From the NCBI GenBank assembly GCA_000277545.1, contig AKXM01000027.1, positions 21,554 through 85,553 on the forward strand: a DNA stretch of 64,000 bases, in the 5' to 3' direction. The notes below the pieces were generated by a model. The model worked only from the letters and a program-made list of their open reading frames with translations, was not told the DNA's origin and did no database searches. Made by a program: the position numbers and the translations under genes. How positions within the stretch are numbered: the stretch's first letter is position 1; every line of letters begins with the position of its first letter. Source of the stretch: Enterobacter sp. Ag1. Lineage in GTDB: Bacteria; Pseudomonadota; Gammaproteobacteria; Enterobacterales; Enterobacteriaceae. This document shows positions 50,577 to 61,748 of this stretch, piece after piece.

Positions 50577-52319
50577 TCAATACCCCGCGGTTAAATCATC
50601 CACCGAACGTGGATCAGACGCGCCATACAGCTTGCCGTCCGGCGCAATCATAATACTTTGCGTGCTGCCCATCGCAGCCTTCACCTGGACGTTTTGCCCC
50701 TTCTCTTTCAGCAACCTCAGCGTATCCGGGCTAAAGCCCTTCTCCACCCGCAGTTCGTCCGGCAGCCACTGGTGATGGAAGCGCGGCGCGTTGGTCGCTT
50801 CTGCCACGTTCATGCCAAAATCGATGCTGTTGACCACCATTTGCAGCACGGTGGTGATAATTCGGCTCCCGCCTGGGCTGCCCGTGACCAGCCAGGTTTT
50901 CCCGTCCTTCACCACGATAGTTGGCGACATAGAAGATAGCGGGCGCTTGTGCGGCCCCACGGCGTTGGCTTCCCCACCGACCAGACCGTACACGTTCGGC
51001 ACGCCCGGTTTAGCGGAGAAATCATCCATCTGGTTGTTCATCAGAATGCCGGTATTCCCGGCCACGATCCCGGTGCCGAAGGTAGTATTCAGCGTATAAG
51101 TCACCGCCACGGCGTTACCGTCTTTATCCACCACGGAGAAATGTGTGGTCTGGTTACTTTCATACGGGGCCAGGTTACCCGGCTTGATTTCGCTCGACGG
51201 GCGAGCCTTGTTGATATCAATTTTCTCCGCCAGCGATTTCGCATAAGCCTTGCTGGTCAGCGCCTGCCACGGCACCTTCACAAAGTCCGGATCGCCGAGG
51301 TATTCAGAGCGGTCGGCGTAGGCGTATTTTTCCGCCTCGGCCATGATTTGCAGGGCGTCCGCGCTGCCAAAGCCGTATTTCGCCAGATCGAAGTTTTCGA
51401 GAATATTGAGGATCTGCACGATGTGGATCCCGCCGGAAGACGGCGGCGGCATGGAATAGACTTCGTAGCCACGGTATTCCCCGCTGACGGGCTGACGCTC
51501 AATGGCTTTGTAATTGGCCAAATCCGCCTTGCTTATCAGCCCGCCGTTCTTCGCCATCTCTTCGCTAATCTGGTCAGCAATCACCCCCTTGTAGAAGGCA
51601 TCTGGCCCCTGCTCGGCAATCATCTCCAGGCTTTTCGCCAGGTTGGCCTGCACCAGCCTGTCACCTTTCTGCAGCGGCTCTCCGTCCGCTTTCCAGAAGA
51701 TAGCCTTGCTGTTGGCGTGATTCGGGATCACTTCCGCCCCGTACTGTTTCAGGTCGTCCGCCAGCGCATCGTTCACAATGATGCCGTCTCGTGCCAGTTT
51801 GATAGCCGGTTGCACAACTTTATTCAGCGGCATGGTGCCGTACTTTTCCAGCGCCAGGCTAAAGCCTGCCACTGTACCCGGGGTGCCGGAAGCCAGGTGC
51901 GAGGTCAGCGACTTCTTGCTGTCCGCATTGCCTTTATCATCGAGGAACATATCCCGGCTGGCTTTTTCCGGCGCCATTTCCCGGAAGTCTATCGCGGTTG
52001 TTTTGCCGTCTTTAGTGCGCAGCATCATAAAACCACCGCCGCCGATATTGCCCGCCTGCGGGTGCGTGACCGCAAGGGCATAACCCACGGCGACCGCGGC
52101 ATCTACCGCATTACCGCCCTGCTTTAAAATATCGACGCCCACCTGAGTCGCCGCTGCGTCCACCGAAGCCACCATACCGTGCTTCGCGCGCACCGGATGG
52201 TAAACGTCCATTTCCACGCCATAAGAGACCGGCGGAGGAGCGGCTATAACCGTCAAACACAGCCCGATTGTCAGGGCTGGAATCGCTACCCAGCGTAAAA
52301 TTTTCCACTGCTTTATCAT
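50577..52319 (-). CDS. ggt: Gamma-glutamyltranspeptidase (periplasmic)
   Basis: A 580-residue N-terminal nucleophile hydrolase with the E. coli length. It cleaves glutathione and gamma-glutamyl compounds in the periplasm. A signal peptide covers about the first 26 residues, ending at AIAAP-like residues (TVIAAPPP). The autocatalytic processing site is the threonine of YESNQTTHFSVVD (about residue 391), which becomes the N-terminus of the small subunit. The conserved PPPSSGG and SMSPTIVVKDGK blocks are present. GAGGA lies upstream of the ATG. It is divergent from yhhA with 121 bases between. Confidence 0.97.
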   Translation of the reverse strand: MIKQWKILRWVAIPALTIGLCLTVIAAPPPVSYGVEMDVYHPVRAKHGMVASVDAAATQVGVDILKQGGNAVDAAVAVGYALAVTHPQAGNIGGGGFMMLRTKDGKTTAIDFREMAPEKASRDMFLDDKGNADSKKSLTSHLASGTPGTVAGFSLALEKYGTMPLNKVVQPAIKLARDGIIVNDALADDLKQYGAEVIPNHANSKAIFWKADGEPLQKGDRLVQANLAKSLEMIAEQGPDAFYKGVIADQISEEMAKNGGLISKADLANYKAIERQPVSGEYRGYEVYSMPPPSSGGIHIVQILNILENFDLAKYGFGSADALQIMAEAEKYAYADRSEYLGDPDFVKVPWQALTSKAYAKSLAEKIDINKARPSSEIKPGNLAPYESNQTTHFSVVDKDGNAVAVTYTLNTTFGTGIVAGNTGILMNNQMDDFSAKPGVPNVYGLVGGEANAVGPHKRPLSSMSPTIVVKDGKTWLVTGSPGGSRIITTVLQMVVNSIDFGMNVAEATNAPRFHHQWLPDELRVEKGFSPDTLRLLKEKGQNVQVKAAMGSTQSIMIAPDGKLYGASDPRSVDDLTAGY

Positions 52320-52440
52320 CGTTATATCCTCATTTACCCGGGGAAAGTCCCCGCTTAAGCCTGGTTCACAAATCCGAAATAATCACCGTGATAAAGGAAA
52401 CGGAGTAAACTTAAGCAACCCCTGATGGGAGGAGATAACG

Positions 52441-52800
52441 ATGAAAAAGGTATGGCTTCTGGCAGCCTTGCTGCCGCTAACCGCGCTCGCACAGCCGCTC
52501 AACACGACCAACAACCCTAACCTGCCGGTCTATCAGAACCCGAGCCAGCAGCGGATGCTGACGCAGATGCAAACGCAGCAGTCTCAGCAGCAGGGGATGT
52601 TAAAGCAGCAGATACAATCGCAAAATCAGCTTCAACAACAGCAGCTTCAGACGCAGTTGAACAATAATCAGCAGCGTGTCCTGCAGTCGCAGCCGGGCAT
52701 GAACCCGCTGCCGAACACCAATGGTGGGATGCTAAGAGGGAATAACGGCGGCATGTTGAAGCCAAACAGTTCAACGCTGCCGCCGCCAGTCACGCCGTAA
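52441..52800 (+). CDS. yhhA: Glutamine-rich exported protein YhhA (DUF2756)
   Basis: A 119-residue protein of unknown function, shorter than E. coli YhhA (146). It starts with a signal peptide ending near ALAQP (about residue 18), followed by a very glutamine-rich stretch (about 33-85, e.g. [14 protein letters not shown]). That stretch could form an amphipathic coiled coil. The C-terminal part, with NTNGGML and GNNGGML repeats, lacks about 25 residues of E. coli YhhA. GGGAGG precedes the ATG. Its stop codon is 4 bases from that of the convergent ugpQ. Confidence 0.85.
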   Translation: MKKVWLLAALLPLTALAQPLNTTNNPNLPVYQNPSQQRMLTQMQTQQSQQQGMLKQQIQSQNQLQQQQLQTQLNNNQQRVLQSQPGMNPLPNTNGGMLRGNNGGMLKPNSSTLPPPVTP

Positions 52801-52804
52801 GGCG

Positions 52805-53545
52805 TTATGCGGAGAAGTCCGGGCCTATCTCGTCGATGCGGTCGGTACAGATGGCATCGACGCCCCACTGCAGCAGCACGGCCGCGCGGTGGGGAACGTT
52901 CACGGTATAAACCAGAATATACAGTCCAGCGGCTTTCAATGCCTTCACCCGAGCCTCATCAAGCAGCTGATGATTCAGGTGAATAGACACGCACTGTAAC
53001 CGGGTCGTCAGTTCCTGCCAGTCATCACGCCATTCATCCAGCAGCAGACCGCGAGGCAGTTCAGGGGCCGCAAGCTGTGCGGCTTCCAGAGCTTCAATCT
53101 CAAAAGAAGAAAGCAGCGGTGCGGTTTGCCCGGTCCACAGCTCACGGGCAGCCAGCGCAACCACTTTGCCGGTTTCGGTTTCCAGGCCGGTGGTTGGCTT
53201 GATCTCAATGTTGGCCATCATGCCGTGCTGTTTACAGCGTTCAGCCACCTGAGAAAGCAGCGGCAGCGGCTCGCCCGCATATTCACGGCTGAACCAGCTT
53301 CCCGCGTCAACTTTCAGCAGATTGTCCCAGGTCAGTTCGCCGGCAACCCCCCAGCCATTGCTGGTACGCTCGAGCGTGTCGTCGTGGAGCAGAAAGATTT
53401 GCCCGTCGCGCGAGAGCTTGGCGTCAAACTCAATCATGGTGTGGCCGTAACGCGCTCCGACGTCGATTGCCGCGAGGGTGTTTTCCGGCGCAAGTTTACC
53501 GCCGCCACGGTGAGCGACGATTTTTGGGTAAGGCCAGTTGCTCAT
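52805..53545 (-). CDS. ugpQ: Cytoplasmic glycerophosphodiester phosphodiesterase UgpQ
   Basis: A 246-residue GDPD enzyme (247 in E. coli) that hydrolyses deacylated phospholipid diesters taken up by the Ugp transporter to glycerol-3-phosphate and an alcohol. The catalytic motif [14 protein letters not shown] lies near residues 10-23. The second part, [20 protein letters not shown], with metal-binding Glu and Asp and the second histidine, follows. It is the last gene of ugpBAECQ and overlaps ugpC by 4 bases. Confidence 0.96.
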   Translation of the reverse strand: MSNWPYPKIVAHRGGGKLAPENTLAAIDVGARYGHTMIEFDAKLSRDGQIFLLHDDTLERTSNGWGVAGELTWDNLLKVDAGSWFSREYAGEPLPLLSQVAERCKQHGMMANIEIKPTTGLETETGKVVALAARELWTGQTAPLLSSFEIEALEAAQLAAPELPRGLLLDEWRDDWQELTTRLQCVSIHLNHQLLDEARVKALKAAGLYILVYTVNVPHRAAVLLQWGVDAICTDRIDEIGPDFSA

Positions 53546-54612
53546 AAACGTTGTCCGTTTTTGCCATCAAAGAAGTGCAGATGTTCTTCTGGCAGATGCA
53601 CCCAAAGCGTGGTGCCCGGCTGCGGGCGTTCCTGATGCCCAAGGCGAATCACCACTTTTTGACCGCCCCAGCGGCCGTGAACCAGGTTATCAGCCCCCAG
53701 CATTTCAAGGGTTTCCACCACAATAGGGATGCCACCTGCAGCCTGTGAGCTTAGCGCAATATGTTCCGGGCGGATACCCAGCGTCATTGGCCGGCCAACC
53801 CACTGCAGGCGCTGGCTGCCGGTCGGCAACGCATCGCCGCCGTCCAGCTCAAAGCGTGAGCCGTCGATACTGATGTTGCCATCCAGCAGGTTCATTGCCG
53901 GAGAGCCAATAAAACTTGCCACAAAGCGGCTCGCCGGGCGCTCGTAAACCTCGACTGGCGTACCAATCTGCTCCGCCACGCCTTTGTTCATCACCATCAC
54001 GCGTTGGGCGAGGGTCATGGCCTCAACCTGGTCGTGCGTCACGTACAGGCTGGTGGTTTTCAGGCGGCGATGAAGCTGTTGAAGCTCAAGGCGCATCTGC
54101 ACGCGCAGCTTGGCATCAAGGTTGGATAGCGGTTCGTCAAACAGGAATACCGCCGGATCGCGCACGATGGCGCGGCCCATGGCAACGCGCTGGCGCTGGC
54201 CGCCAGATAGTTCGCGCGGGCGGCGAGTTAACAGCGCATCCAGCTCCAGAATACGGGCGGCTTCCAGCACTTTCTGGCGGATCTGTTCTTTGCCCAGACC
54301 GCGAATTTTCAGGCCCCAGGCCATGTTCTCTTCCACCGTCATGTGCGGATAGAGCGCATAGTTCTGGAACACCATGGCGATGCCACGCTCTTTGGGCTCC
54401 ATGTCGGTGACGCGCTGGCTGTCGATCCAGATATCCCCGCTGGTCACCTGCTCCAGCCCGGCGACCATACGCAGCAGCGTAGATTTCCCGCAGCCAGAAG
54501 GCCCGACCATCACGATGAATTCGCCATCCGCTACGTCCACGGTCAGCGGCTGAATCACCTGGGTTTTACCGTCCCAGCTCTTGGTTACTGCCTGTAATTT
54601 TAAACCAGCCAT
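53542..54612 (-). CDS. ugpC: sn-Glycerol-3-phosphate ABC transporter ATP-binding protein UgpC
   Basis: A 356-residue ABC ATPase with the E. coli length. It powers uptake of glycerol-3-phosphate and its diesters. The Walker A is GPSGCGKST (about 37-45), the Q loop QNYALYPH, the signature [14 protein letters not shown], the Walker [13 protein letters not shown] and the H loop VTHDQ. The C-terminal regulatory domain of the MalK type follows after residue 240. The start codon is 9 bases after the ugpE stop codon. Confidence 0.97.
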   Translation of the reverse strand: MAGLKLQAVTKSWDGKTQVIQPLTVDVADGEFIVMVGPSGCGKSTLLRMVAGLEQVTSGDIWIDSQRVTDMEPKERGIAMVFQNYALYPHMTVEENMAWGLKIRGLGKEQIRQKVLEAARILELDALLTRRPRELSGGQRQRVAMGRAIVRDPAVFLFDEPLSNLDAKLRVQMRLELQQLHRRLKTTSLYVTHDQVEAMTLAQRVMVMNKGVAEQIGTPVEVYERPASRFVASFIGSPAMNLLDGNISIDGSRFELDGGDALPTGSQRLQWVGRPMTLGIRPEHIALSSQAAGGIPIVVETLEMLGADNLVHGRWGGQKVVIRLGHQERPQPGTTLWVHLPEEHLHFFDGKNGQRL

Positions 54613-54621
54613 GAAAGGTTC

Positions 54622-55467
54622 CTACTTCTCGCTATCAACCAGACCACGCACAAAGGCGCGCTGCATAACTAAAACAATAACAACCGGCGGAACAAGCGTG
54701 AGCAGCATCGCTGCCATCACCTGGTTCCACTGCGTCACGCCATCACCGCTGGCAATCATGCTCTTGATACCCGCCACGGCGGTGCCCAGATCGGCATCGG
54801 TGATAATCAGCAGCGGCCAGAGATACTGGTTCCAGCCATAGATAAAGGTGATCACGAACAGCGCCGCCAGGTTGGTTTTGGACAGCGGCAGCACGATGTC
54901 AAAGAAAAAGCGCATCGGCGAGGCGCCGTCGATGCGGGCCGCTTCCATCAGCTCGTCTGGCAGCGTCATGAAAAACTGGCGAAACAGGAACGTGGCCGTG
55001 GCCGACGCCATCAGCGGCAGCGTCAGGCCGGTGTAGCTGTCGAGCATTTTCAGGTTAGAGATAACCTCAACCGTCGGGAAAATACGCACTTCGACCGGCA
55101 GCATCAGGGTGATAAAAATCATCCAGAAGAACAGGTTACGCAGCGGAAAACGGAACCAGACGATGGCGAAAGCCGACAGCATCGACACGGCGATTTTGCC
55201 GATGGTGATCACCAGCGCCATCACCGTGCTGTTAAACAGCATCCGGCCGAACGGGGCGCTGTTGACCGCCACGCCGTTGGTCCAGATGTAGCTGATGTTT
55301 TCCCACAGGTGAGTACCGGGGATCAGCGTCATCGGCGTATCGAAGACGGCTTTGTTGTCCAGCGTCGCGGCAACAAATGCCACGTACAGCGGGAACAGAA
55401 TGACGATGATGCCCAGAATCAGCATGGTGTGGCTGAAGATAGTCAGCCCGCGACGGTTCTCAATCAT
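54622..55467 (-). CDS. ugpE: sn-Glycerol-3-phosphate ABC transporter permease UgpE
   Basis: A 281-residue permease with six membrane helices, the E. coli length. The cytoplasmic EAA loop, [20 protein letters not shown], lies near residues 185-205 and docks on UgpC. The ATG overlaps the ugpA stop codon by 4 bases. With UgpA it forms the channel. Confidence 0.97.
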   Translation of the reverse strand: MIENRRGLTIFSHTMLILGIIVILFPLYVAFVAATLDNKAVFDTPMTLIPGTHLWENISYIWTNGVAVNSAPFGRMLFNSTVMALVITIGKIAVSMLSAFAIVWFRFPLRNLFFWMIFITLMLPVEVRIFPTVEVISNLKMLDSYTGLTLPLMASATATFLFRQFFMTLPDELMEAARIDGASPMRFFFDIVLPLSKTNLAALFVITFIYGWNQYLWPLLIITDADLGTAVAGIKSMIASGDGVTQWNQVMAAMLLTLVPPVVIVLVMQRAFVRGLVDSEK

Positions 55468-56351
55468 TGGTAGCGCACCTTACGTTCAACGAAGCGGAAC
55501 TGAACCACCGTCAGGACAATCACCAGCAGCATCAGCACCACGGATTGCGCCGCCGAGGAAGAGAGATCCAGCCCGGTAAACCCTTCGCGATAAATCTTGT
55601 AGATAAGCGTGGTGGTTGCCTGCACCGGGCCACCGCCGGTTGCCGCGTCGATCACCGGGAAGGTGTCGAAGAAGGCATACACCAGGTTCACCACCAGCAG
55701 GAAGAAGCTCACCGGGGCAATCAGCGGCAGCGAGATAAAGAAGAAGCGGCGCACGGGGCCAGCTCCGTCAATAGCTGCGGCTTCCACCAGCGAACGCGGA
55801 ATCGACTGCAAAGCGGCAAAGAAGAACAGGAAGTTGTAGCTAATCTGTTTCCACACGGACGCGAACACCACCAGGAACATGGCCTGCCCGCTGTTCTGCG
55901 CGTGGTTCCAGTTGTAGCCAAACTCTTCCAGCGTGTGGGTAATTAGCCCGCGCCCTGGGTTAAACAGGAAAATCCACAGCACCGCGGCAATGGCGGGTGC
56001 AACGGCATAGGGCAGCAGCATCAGCGTTTGATAAAAACGGCTGCCGCGCACCACATAATCCACCAGCGCGGCGAAGAACAGCGAAGCCAGAAGCCCGCAG
56101 CCCGCCACCAGCCCGCTGAAGATCATGGTGGTGTAGAAAGAATCCAGATAGTAGCTATCGTGGAAAAGCTGCACGAAGTTATCCAGGCCAACGAAATGGC
56201 TGGACAGACCAAACGGGTCAAGGTTTTGCAGCGAGTACCAGAGGGCTTCGCCCGCCGGCCAGATAAAGAAAATGACGGTGATGATCAGCTGCGGCAGAAC
56301 CAGCGCATAAGGTAGCCAACTTGAACGGAACACCGGGCGAGATGATGACAT
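55464..56351 (-). CDS. ugpA: sn-Glycerol-3-phosphate ABC transporter permease UgpA
   Basis: A 295-residue permease with six membrane helices and the E. coli length. The EAA loop is [20 protein letters not shown] (about 197-216). It lies 117 bases after ugpB, and that gap holds a hairpin which may lower expression of ugpAECQ relative to the binding protein. Confidence 0.97.
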   Translation of the reverse strand: MSSSRPVFRSSWLPYALVLPQLIITVIFFIWPAGEALWYSLQNLDPFGLSSHFVGLDNFVQLFHDSYYLDSFYTTMIFSGLVAGCGLLASLFFAALVDYVVRGSRFYQTLMLLPYAVAPAIAAVLWIFLFNPGRGLITHTLEEFGYNWNHAQNSGQAMFLVVFASVWKQISYNFLFFFAALQSIPRSLVEAAAIDGAGPVRRFFFISLPLIAPVSFFLLVVNLVYAFFDTFPVIDAATGGGPVQATTTLIYKIYREGFTGLDLSSSAAQSVVLMLLVIVLTVVQFRFVERKVRYQ

Positions 56352-56435
56352 AGGGTTACTCGGTTAATGTTAGAACAGGCGATGCTTTGCCCCTTAGCAC
56401 AACGCCCTCCTGTGACAGAGAGCGCGGTACTTTGC

Positions 56436-56455
56436 CCCCTCCTTTTCGGGAGGGG
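56436..56455. repeat. Hairpin between ugpB and ugpA
   Basis: A 7-bp stem (CCCCTCC / GGAGGGG) with loop TTTTCG. The arm is a shifted form of the CCCTCTCCC core. A REP element sits at the same place in E. coli, as I recall. It probably protects the ugpB message or dampens read-through. Confidence 0.55.
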
Positions 56456-56468
56456 ACGAGGGTAGAAC

Positions 56469-57785
56469 TTAAGACTTGGTAGACTGCTCGAAGCGGCGCA
56501 GCAGCTGGTTACCACGCTCAACGGAAGCGTCCAGCGCCTGCTGTGGCGTTTTCTTACCGGTCCAGACGGATTCCAGCTCTTCGTCAACCACGGTACGAAT
56601 CTGCGGCATGTTGCCCAGACGCAGGCCTTTGGTGAACGGCAACGGTGGCTTGTTCAGCATCTGGCGAGTTGCGGTGTCCGCACCCGGATTCTTGTCGTAG
56701 AAGCCTTCTTTACGAGTCAGCTCGTAAGCGGCGGTGGTGATTGGCAGGTAGCCGGTTTTCTGGTGCCATTCAGCGGCGATTTCTGGTTTAGCCAGGAACT
56801 GCATGAACTCGGCCACGCCTTTGTAGGTTGGCTTGTCTTTGCCCTGCATTACCCACAGGCTTGCCCCACCGATGATGGCGTTCTGTGGCGCGCCTTTCAC
56901 GTCTGCGTCGTAAGGCATCATGCCTACGCCGTAGTTGAATTTCGCGTACTGACGAATGTCAGCCAGAGAGCCGGAAGACGCGGTAGTGATCGCGCAGTCA
57001 CCGTTGTAGAACTTCTCGGTAGACTCATCTTTACGGCCGAAATAGGTGAAGTCGCCCTTCTTGTTCATCTCTTCCAGCAGGGCAATGTGTTTCACCTGCT
57101 CAGGTTTGTTGAACTCCAGCACGGCATCAGTGCCGTCAAAGCCGTTGTTTTTGGTGGCGAACGGCAGGCCGTGCCAGGCGCTGAAGTTCTCCAACTGGAT
57201 CCAGCCCTGCCAGCCGCTGGCGTAGCCACACTTCATGCCCGCTGCGCGCAGTTTGGCGCTGTATGCCGCCACGTCCTGCCAGGTTTTAGGTGGCTGATCC
57301 GGGTTCAGACCGGCTTTCTTGAAAGCGTCTTTGTTGTAGTACAGCACCGGGGTGGAGCTGTTGAAAGGCTGGGACAGCAGGTGGCCCGTTTTAGAGTCGG
57401 TGTAGTACCCGGCCACGGTCGGGACAAACTGAGATTCGTCGAAGTTGATGCCAGCGTCTTTAAACACTTCGTAGACCGGTTTGATAGCCTTGGAAGCCAT
57501 CATGGTCGCGGTGCCAACTTCATATACCTGCAGGATGGCCGGGGCGTTACCGGAACGGTATGCCGCGATACCCGCCGCCAGGCTTTGATCGTAGTTGCCT
57601 TTATAAACCGGCACAATTTTGTAATCAGGGTGCGTTTCATTGAAACGGTTTGCCAGAGAATCCACTTCTTTACCCAGTTCCCCGTCCATTGAATGCCAGA
57701 AAGGAATCGTGGTAACGGCCATCGCCTGGGAGGCAAATGCCAGACCAAGCGTCAGCGCTAAAGCTGTGTGTCGTAACGATGTCAT
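56469..57785 (-). CDS. ugpB: sn-Glycerol-3-phosphate periplasmic binding protein UgpB
   Basis: A 438-residue periplasmic binding protein, the same length as E. coli UgpB. It captures glycerol-3-phosphate and glycerophosphodiesters for UgpAEC. The signal peptide ends at SQAMA before [10 protein letters not shown]. The start at 57785 ([11 protein letters not shown]) gives a complete signal peptide; the frame is open 65 codons farther upstream, but that stretch runs through the PhoB boxes and is not coding. It is the first gene of ugpBAECQ, under PhoB. Confidence 0.97.
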   Translation of the reverse strand: MTSLRHTALALTLGLAFASQAMAVTTIPFWHSMDGELGKEVDSLANRFNETHPDYKIVPVYKGNYDQSLAAGIAAYRSGNAPAILQVYEVGTATMMASKAIKPVYEVFKDAGINFDESQFVPTVAGYYTDSKTGHLLSQPFNSSTPVLYYNKDAFKKAGLNPDQPPKTWQDVAAYSAKLRAAGMKCGYASGWQGWIQLENFSAWHGLPFATKNNGFDGTDAVLEFNKPEQVKHIALLEEMNKKGDFTYFGRKDESTEKFYNGDCAITTASSGSLADIRQYAKFNYGVGMMPYDADVKGAPQNAIIGGASLWVMQGKDKPTYKGVAEFMQFLAKPEIAAEWHQKTGYLPITTAAYELTRKEGFYDKNPGADTATRQMLNKPPLPFTKGLRLGNMPQIRTVVDEELESVWTGKKTPQQALDASVERGNQLLRRFEQSTKS

Positions 57786-57856
57786 TCGGTTATCTCTCTT
57801 GTTGTGCCGGATGCGCGAAATCACGCGTTTTATGCTCGCGAGGTAACATGACACGC

Positions 57857-57900
57857 TCGAATGACAGAAAAATAACGGCTGGATGACAGAATAGTTACAG
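57857..57900 (-). promoter_or_regulatory. PhoB box array of the ugp operon
   Basis: On the minus strand four 11-base repeats follow each other exactly in phase: CTGTAACTATT, CTGTCATCCAG, CCGTTATTTTT and CTGTCATTCGA. This is two PhoB boxes in tandem. They end 72 bases upstream of the ugpB start codon. A further GTGTCATG lies directly downstream. They should activate ugp under phosphate starvation. Confidence 0.93.
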
Positions 57901-57991
57901 CGGAGTGAATGAAATGTTTCTTTGTCGACGGGAGATATATTTTTCTTTCCCCGTGTATTCCCTGAATAATTCAAACTCAACCCATGCTGTT

Positions 57992-58012
57992 CCCTCTCCC
58001 ACAGGGAGAGAG
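57992..58012 (+). repeat. Dispersed GC-rich hairpin repeat, partial copy 6 (ugpB-livF)
   Basis: CCCTCTCCC, ACA, GGGAGAGAG. Only the core stem is left; the CCCTCACCC arm is missing. It lies just before the liv terminator. Confidence 0.65.
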
Positions 58013-58018
58013 TGCAAA

Positions 58019-58047
58019 CAAAAAAAACGGCAACCGAAGTTGCCGTT
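58019..58047 (-). terminator. Terminator of the liv operon
   Basis: On the minus strand a 9-bp stem (AACGGCAAC / GTTGCCGTT) with loop TTCG is followed by seven or more T. It lies just after the livF stop codon. Confidence 0.93.
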
Positions 58048-58057
58048 ATGCTTTTTA

Positions 58058-58771
58058 TTAGCCGCCCAGATAGGCGCTTCTTACTGCCTCGTTCGCCAGC
58101 AGCGCATCGCCGGTGTCTTCCAGCACGACGTGGCCGTTTTCCAGCACGTAGCCCCGGTCAGCCAGCTTCAGCGCCTGGTTGGCGTTCTGCTCCACGAGGA
58201 AGATGGTCATCCCTTCGCTGCGCAGCTGCTCAATGGTGTCGAAAATTTGCTGGATGATGATAGGCGCCAGACCCAGCGACGGTTCATCTAACAGTAACAG
58301 ACGCGGCTGGCTCATGAGTGCGCGGCCTATCGCCAGCATCTGCTGCTCACCGCCGGACATGGTACCCGCCCGCTGAATGCGGCGTTCGTGCAGACGCGGG
58401 AACAGATCGTAGACGCGCTTAATACGCGACTGGAACTGGTCACGTTCGGCAAAAAAGCCGCCCATCGCCAGGTTCTCTTCTACCGTCATGCGGGAGAAAA
58501 CTCGACGCCCTTCCGGCACAATCGCCACGGCCTCACGCATGATGCGCGCGGTGTGCCAGTCTGTAATATCTTTGCCATCAAACACGATGCGGCCGCTGGT
58601 CGCGCGCGGGTCGCCGCAAAGCGTGCCAAGCAGCGTCGTTTTACCAGCGCCGTTAGCGCCGATGAGCGTAACAATTTCGCCCTGTTTAATATGCAGACTG
58701 ACGTCGTGCAGCGCCTGAATTTTACCGTAGTGGGCGCTCACCTTGTCAAACGACAGCATTACATTTTCCAT
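58058..58771 (-). CDS. livF: Branched-chain amino acid ABC transporter ATP-binding protein LivF
   Basis: A 237-residue ABC ATPase with the E. coli length. The Walker A is GANGAGKTT, the signature is [14 protein letters not shown], and the Walker B is [13 protein letters not shown]. The start at 58771 ([11 protein letters not shown]) lies one base from the livG stop codon; an 11-codon longer frame inside livG is rejected. With LivG it powers import of leucine, isoleucine and valine. It is the last gene of livKHMGF. Confidence 0.97.
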   Translation of the reverse strand: MENVMLSFDKVSAHYGKIQALHDVSLHIKQGEIVTLIGANGAGKTTLLGTLCGDPRATSGRIVFDGKDITDWHTARIMREAVAIVPEGRRVFSRMTVEENLAMGGFFAERDQFQSRIKRVYDLFPRLHERRIQRAGTMSGGEQQMLAIGRALMSQPRLLLLDEPSLGLAPIIIQQIFDTIEQLRSEGMTIFLVEQNANQALKLADRGYVLENGHVVLEDTGDALLANEAVRSAYLGG

Positions 58772-58772
58772 C

Positions 58773-59540
58773 TTAAGCCTCACCCAGATAGGCGCGAATG
58801 ACATCAGGGTTGTTGCGGATTTGCTCCGGCGTGCCGTTGGCTAACGGCGTTCCCTGGTTCACCACGTAGATACGGTCAGAAATGCCCATGACCAGCTTCA
58901 TGTCATGCTCAATCAGCAACACCGTGGTGTTGTGGTGATTCCGCAGCTCCATGATCAGCTCATCCAGCTCATGGGTTTCTTTCGGGTTAAGGCCGGCGGC
59001 AGGTTCATCCAGCATCAGGATTTCCGGCTGGGTCACCATGCAGCGAGCGATTTCAAGGCGACGCTGATCGCCATAGGCCAGGTTGCTTGCCTGGCGGTTA
59101 GCGTGCTCCAGCAGCCCGATACGTTCGAGCCAGGTGGCCGCTCTGTCCAGCGCTTCGCTCTGGGCGCGACGGAAGCCTGGGGTTTTCAGCAAGCCCGAGA
59201 AAATACCGGTTTTCAGCTGTTGATGTTGCGCCACCAGCAGGTTCTCAATCACCGTCATTTCACGGAACAGGCGAACGTGCTGGAAGGTACGCACCACGCC
59301 CATGCGCGCAATCTGCTGGCCCGGTAAGCCTTCCAGGTGTTGGTCGCGCAGCAAAATGGTGCCGCCGGTCGGCTTGTAAAAGCCGGTCAGGCAGTTAAAC
59401 ACCGTGGTTTTACCGGCGCCGTTCGGGCCGATAAGCGAAACAATTTCCTGTGGATGCAGCTCGAGCGAGACATTGTTGACGGCCAGCAGGCCGCCGAAAC
59501 GCATCATCAGACCGCTTACGGATAACAATGGCTGACTCAT
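58773..59540 (-). CDS. livG: Branched-chain amino acid ABC transporter ATP-binding protein LivG
   Basis: A 255-residue ABC ATPase with the E. coli length. The Walker A is GPNGAGKTT (about residues 37-45), the Walker B is [13 protein letters not shown] and the H loop is LIEHDM. The signature is degenerate ([15 protein letters not shown]), which is normal for LivG. The start at 59540 overlaps the livM stop codon by 4 bases; a 26-codon longer frame is rejected. Confidence 0.97.
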   Translation of the reverse strand: MSQPLLSVSGLMMRFGGLLAVNNVSLELHPQEIVSLIGPNGAGKTTVFNCLTGFYKPTGGTILLRDQHLEGLPGQQIARMGVVRTFQHVRLFREMTVIENLLVAQHQQLKTGIFSGLLKTPGFRRAQSEALDRAATWLERIGLLEHANRQASNLAYGDQRRLEIARCMVTQPEILMLDEPAAGLNPKETHELDELIMELRNHHNTTVLLIEHDMKLVMGISDRIYVVNQGTPLANGTPEQIRNNPDVIRAYLGEA

Positions 59541-60814
59541 GCCTGCTCTCCTTTCACTTGCTCTTTCTTCAGCTTCAGATGCGGACGCGTCATCGGCAGC
59601 AAGCCTTGTGGACGCCAAATCATCATCAGCACCATCAGGCCACCGAGCACCAGCATGCTGTACTCGTTCAGGTCACGCATCAGCTCGCGGGAAACCACCA
59701 GCAGAACAGCGGCCAGAATCACCGCGAACTGCGAGCCCATCCCGCCGAGCACCACAATCGCCAGCACAAACGCCGACTCGGCGAAGGTGAAGGATTCCGG
59801 GCTGACAAAGCCCTGGCGTGCGGCGAACAACGTCCCGGCAAAGCCCGCAAAAGCGGCGCTGATGGTGAACGCAGTCAGCTTGATGCGGGTTGGGTTCAGG
59901 CCCAGCGAACGGCAGGCGATTTCATCTTCGCGCAGCGCTTCCCAGGCGCGGCCAAGCGGCATACGCAGCAGGCGGTTAATCACGAACAGAGACAGCACCA
60001 CCAGCAGCAACGCTACCAGGTACAGGAAAATAATCCTGTCGCTCGGGTCGTAGGCCACGTTAAAGAAATTACTGAAGGTATCCCAGCCGCCTTCGCGGGC
60101 GGTACGGCTAAACTCCAGGCCGAAGAAGGTCGGTTTTGGGATCTGGCTGATGCCGTTCGGGCCGCCGGTAATATCGGTGTTGTTCAGCAGCAGGATACGG
60201 ACGATTTCCCCGAAGCCCAGCGTCACGATCGCCAGGTAGTCCCCACGCAGGCGCAGTACCGGGAAGCCGAGCAGGAAGCCTGCGGCAGCAGCCACCAGCC
60301 CCGCCAGCGGCAGACAGGTCCAGAAGCCCAGGCCGTAATAGTGGTTCAGCAACGCAAAAGTGTAAGCGCCGATAGCGTAGAAGCCGCCATAGCCCAGCAC
60401 CAACAGGCCAGACAGCCCCACCACCACGTTCAGCCCCAGGCCGAGGATGATGTAAATCATGGTTAATGTAGCAATGTCCACGGTGCCGCGTGAAACAAGG
60501 AACGGCCACGCCACAGCGGCAACCAGCAGCGCCACCAGGAACAGCTTCTGCTTAGCCGTGGAACCATCCAGCGCCGGCAGCACAAACTTCGGCCCGGACA
60601 CTTTCTTCATGCCCTTCTGGAACAGCGGGCGCAGCAGTTGGAACACCAGCACCGCAGCGGTGCCGATGAAGACCCATTCCCAGCGCACGGAAGGCGCGCT
60701 GTTCACCACCAGTTTGGTGCCGTCCAGGCTAAGCTGAACGCCCATAAATACCGATGCTAAAACAAAAAACATGGCTGCGGAGAGCAGCGAAAAAACAATA
60801 TGCATCGGTTTCAT
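59537..60814 (-). CDS. livM: Branched-chain amino acid ABC transporter permease LivM
   Basis: A 425-residue permease with the E. coli length. An N-terminal part of about 90 residues with two hydrophobic segments precedes the core of eight or so helices. The LivM loop [20 protein letters not shown] docks on the ATPases. The ATG overlaps the livH stop codon by 4 bases. Confidence 0.97.
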   Translation of the reverse strand: MKPMHIVFSLLSAAMFFVLASVFMGVQLSLDGTKLVVNSAPSVRWEWVFIGTAAVLVFQLLRPLFQKGMKKVSGPKFVLPALDGSTAKQKLFLVALLVAAVAWPFLVSRGTVDIATLTMIYIILGLGLNVVVGLSGLLVLGYGGFYAIGAYTFALLNHYYGLGFWTCLPLAGLVAAAAGFLLGFPVLRLRGDYLAIVTLGFGEIVRILLLNNTDITGGPNGISQIPKPTFFGLEFSRTAREGGWDTFSNFFNVAYDPSDRIIFLYLVALLLVVLSLFVINRLLRMPLGRAWEALREDEIACRSLGLNPTRIKLTAFTISAAFAGFAGTLFAARQGFVSPESFTFAESAFVLAIVVLGGMGSQFAVILAAVLLVVSRELMRDLNEYSMLVLGGLMVLMMIWRPQGLLPMTRPHLKLKKEQVKGEQA

Positions 60815-61737
60815 ACTTTCTCAACCTCCGGACGCCCCAGGATCCCGGTAGGCATCACCAGCAGCACCACAATCAGCAGCGCAAAGGAGACGACGTCTTT
60901 ATATTCCGTGCTCAGGTAGGCTGAAGTCAGCGCTTCGGCCACGCCGAGGATTAGGCCGCCAATCATGGCGCCAGGAATACTGCCGATGCCGCCAAGTACC
61001 GCCGCGGTAAAGGCTTTCATCCCTGCCATAAAGCCGATGTACGGGTTGATTACGCCGTAGAACTGGCCCAACAGTACGCCAGCCACTGCCGCCATCGCGG
61101 CACCGATGACGAAGGTGAGCGAGATAACGCGGTCGGTATTAATCCCGAGCAGGCTGGCCATTTTCAGGTCTTCAGCACAGGCGCGGCAGGCGCGGCCCAT
61201 GCGGGAATAACGGATGAACAGCGTCAGCGCCAGCATAGCCAGGAAGGTCACAACCCAGATAACCAGCTGCATGGTGGTGATGGTGGCGGTGAAGTTATCG
61301 CTCGCCCCCACAATCCACTGCCCGTTAAACAGGCTTGGCAGAGCGATGTCGCGCGAACCTTCCGTCAGGCTGACGTAGTTTTGCAGGAAGATAGACATCC
61401 CGATGGCGGAAATCAGCGCGATCAGGCGCTTGGAGTTACGCACCGGCTTGTAGGCGACGCGCTCAATGCTCCAGCCGTAGGCGCTGGCGATGATAATGGC
61501 GCCAATAAAACCTGCGCCCACCAGCATCCAGCCCACATCAATACCGAGCATCATTAACGCGGCGATGATCATGAAAGAGACGTAGCTGCCGATCATATAC
61601 ACTTCGCCGTGGGCGAAGTTGATCATGCCAATAATGCCGTACACCATCGTGTAACCGATGGCGATCAGCGCGTAGGTACTGCCCAGCGTGACGCCGTTAA
61701 ACATCTGCTGCAGGAAGTAGAGAAACTGCTCGGACAT
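60811..61737 (-). CDS. livH: Branched-chain amino acid ABC transporter permease LivH
   Basis: A 308-residue permease with eight or so helices and the E. coli length. The conserved cytoplasmic loop [20 protein letters not shown] is present (about 190-210). It follows livK after 62 bases that contain a terminator-like hairpin, so livHMGF may depend on read-through from livK. Confidence 0.97.
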   Translation of the reverse strand: MSEQFLYFLQQMFNGVTLGSTYALIAIGYTMVYGIIGMINFAHGEVYMIGSYVSFMIIAALMMLGIDVGWMLVGAGFIGAIIIASAYGWSIERVAYKPVRNSKRLIALISAIGMSIFLQNYVSLTEGSRDIALPSLFNGQWIVGASDNFTATITTMQLVIWVVTFLAMLALTLFIRYSRMGRACRACAEDLKMASLLGINTDRVISLTFVIGAAMAAVAGVLLGQFYGVINPYIGFMAGMKAFTAAVLGGIGSIPGAMIGGLILGVAEALTSAYLSTEYKDVVSFALLIVVLLVMPTGILGRPEVEKV

Positions 61738-61748
61738 AACTTAACCTT

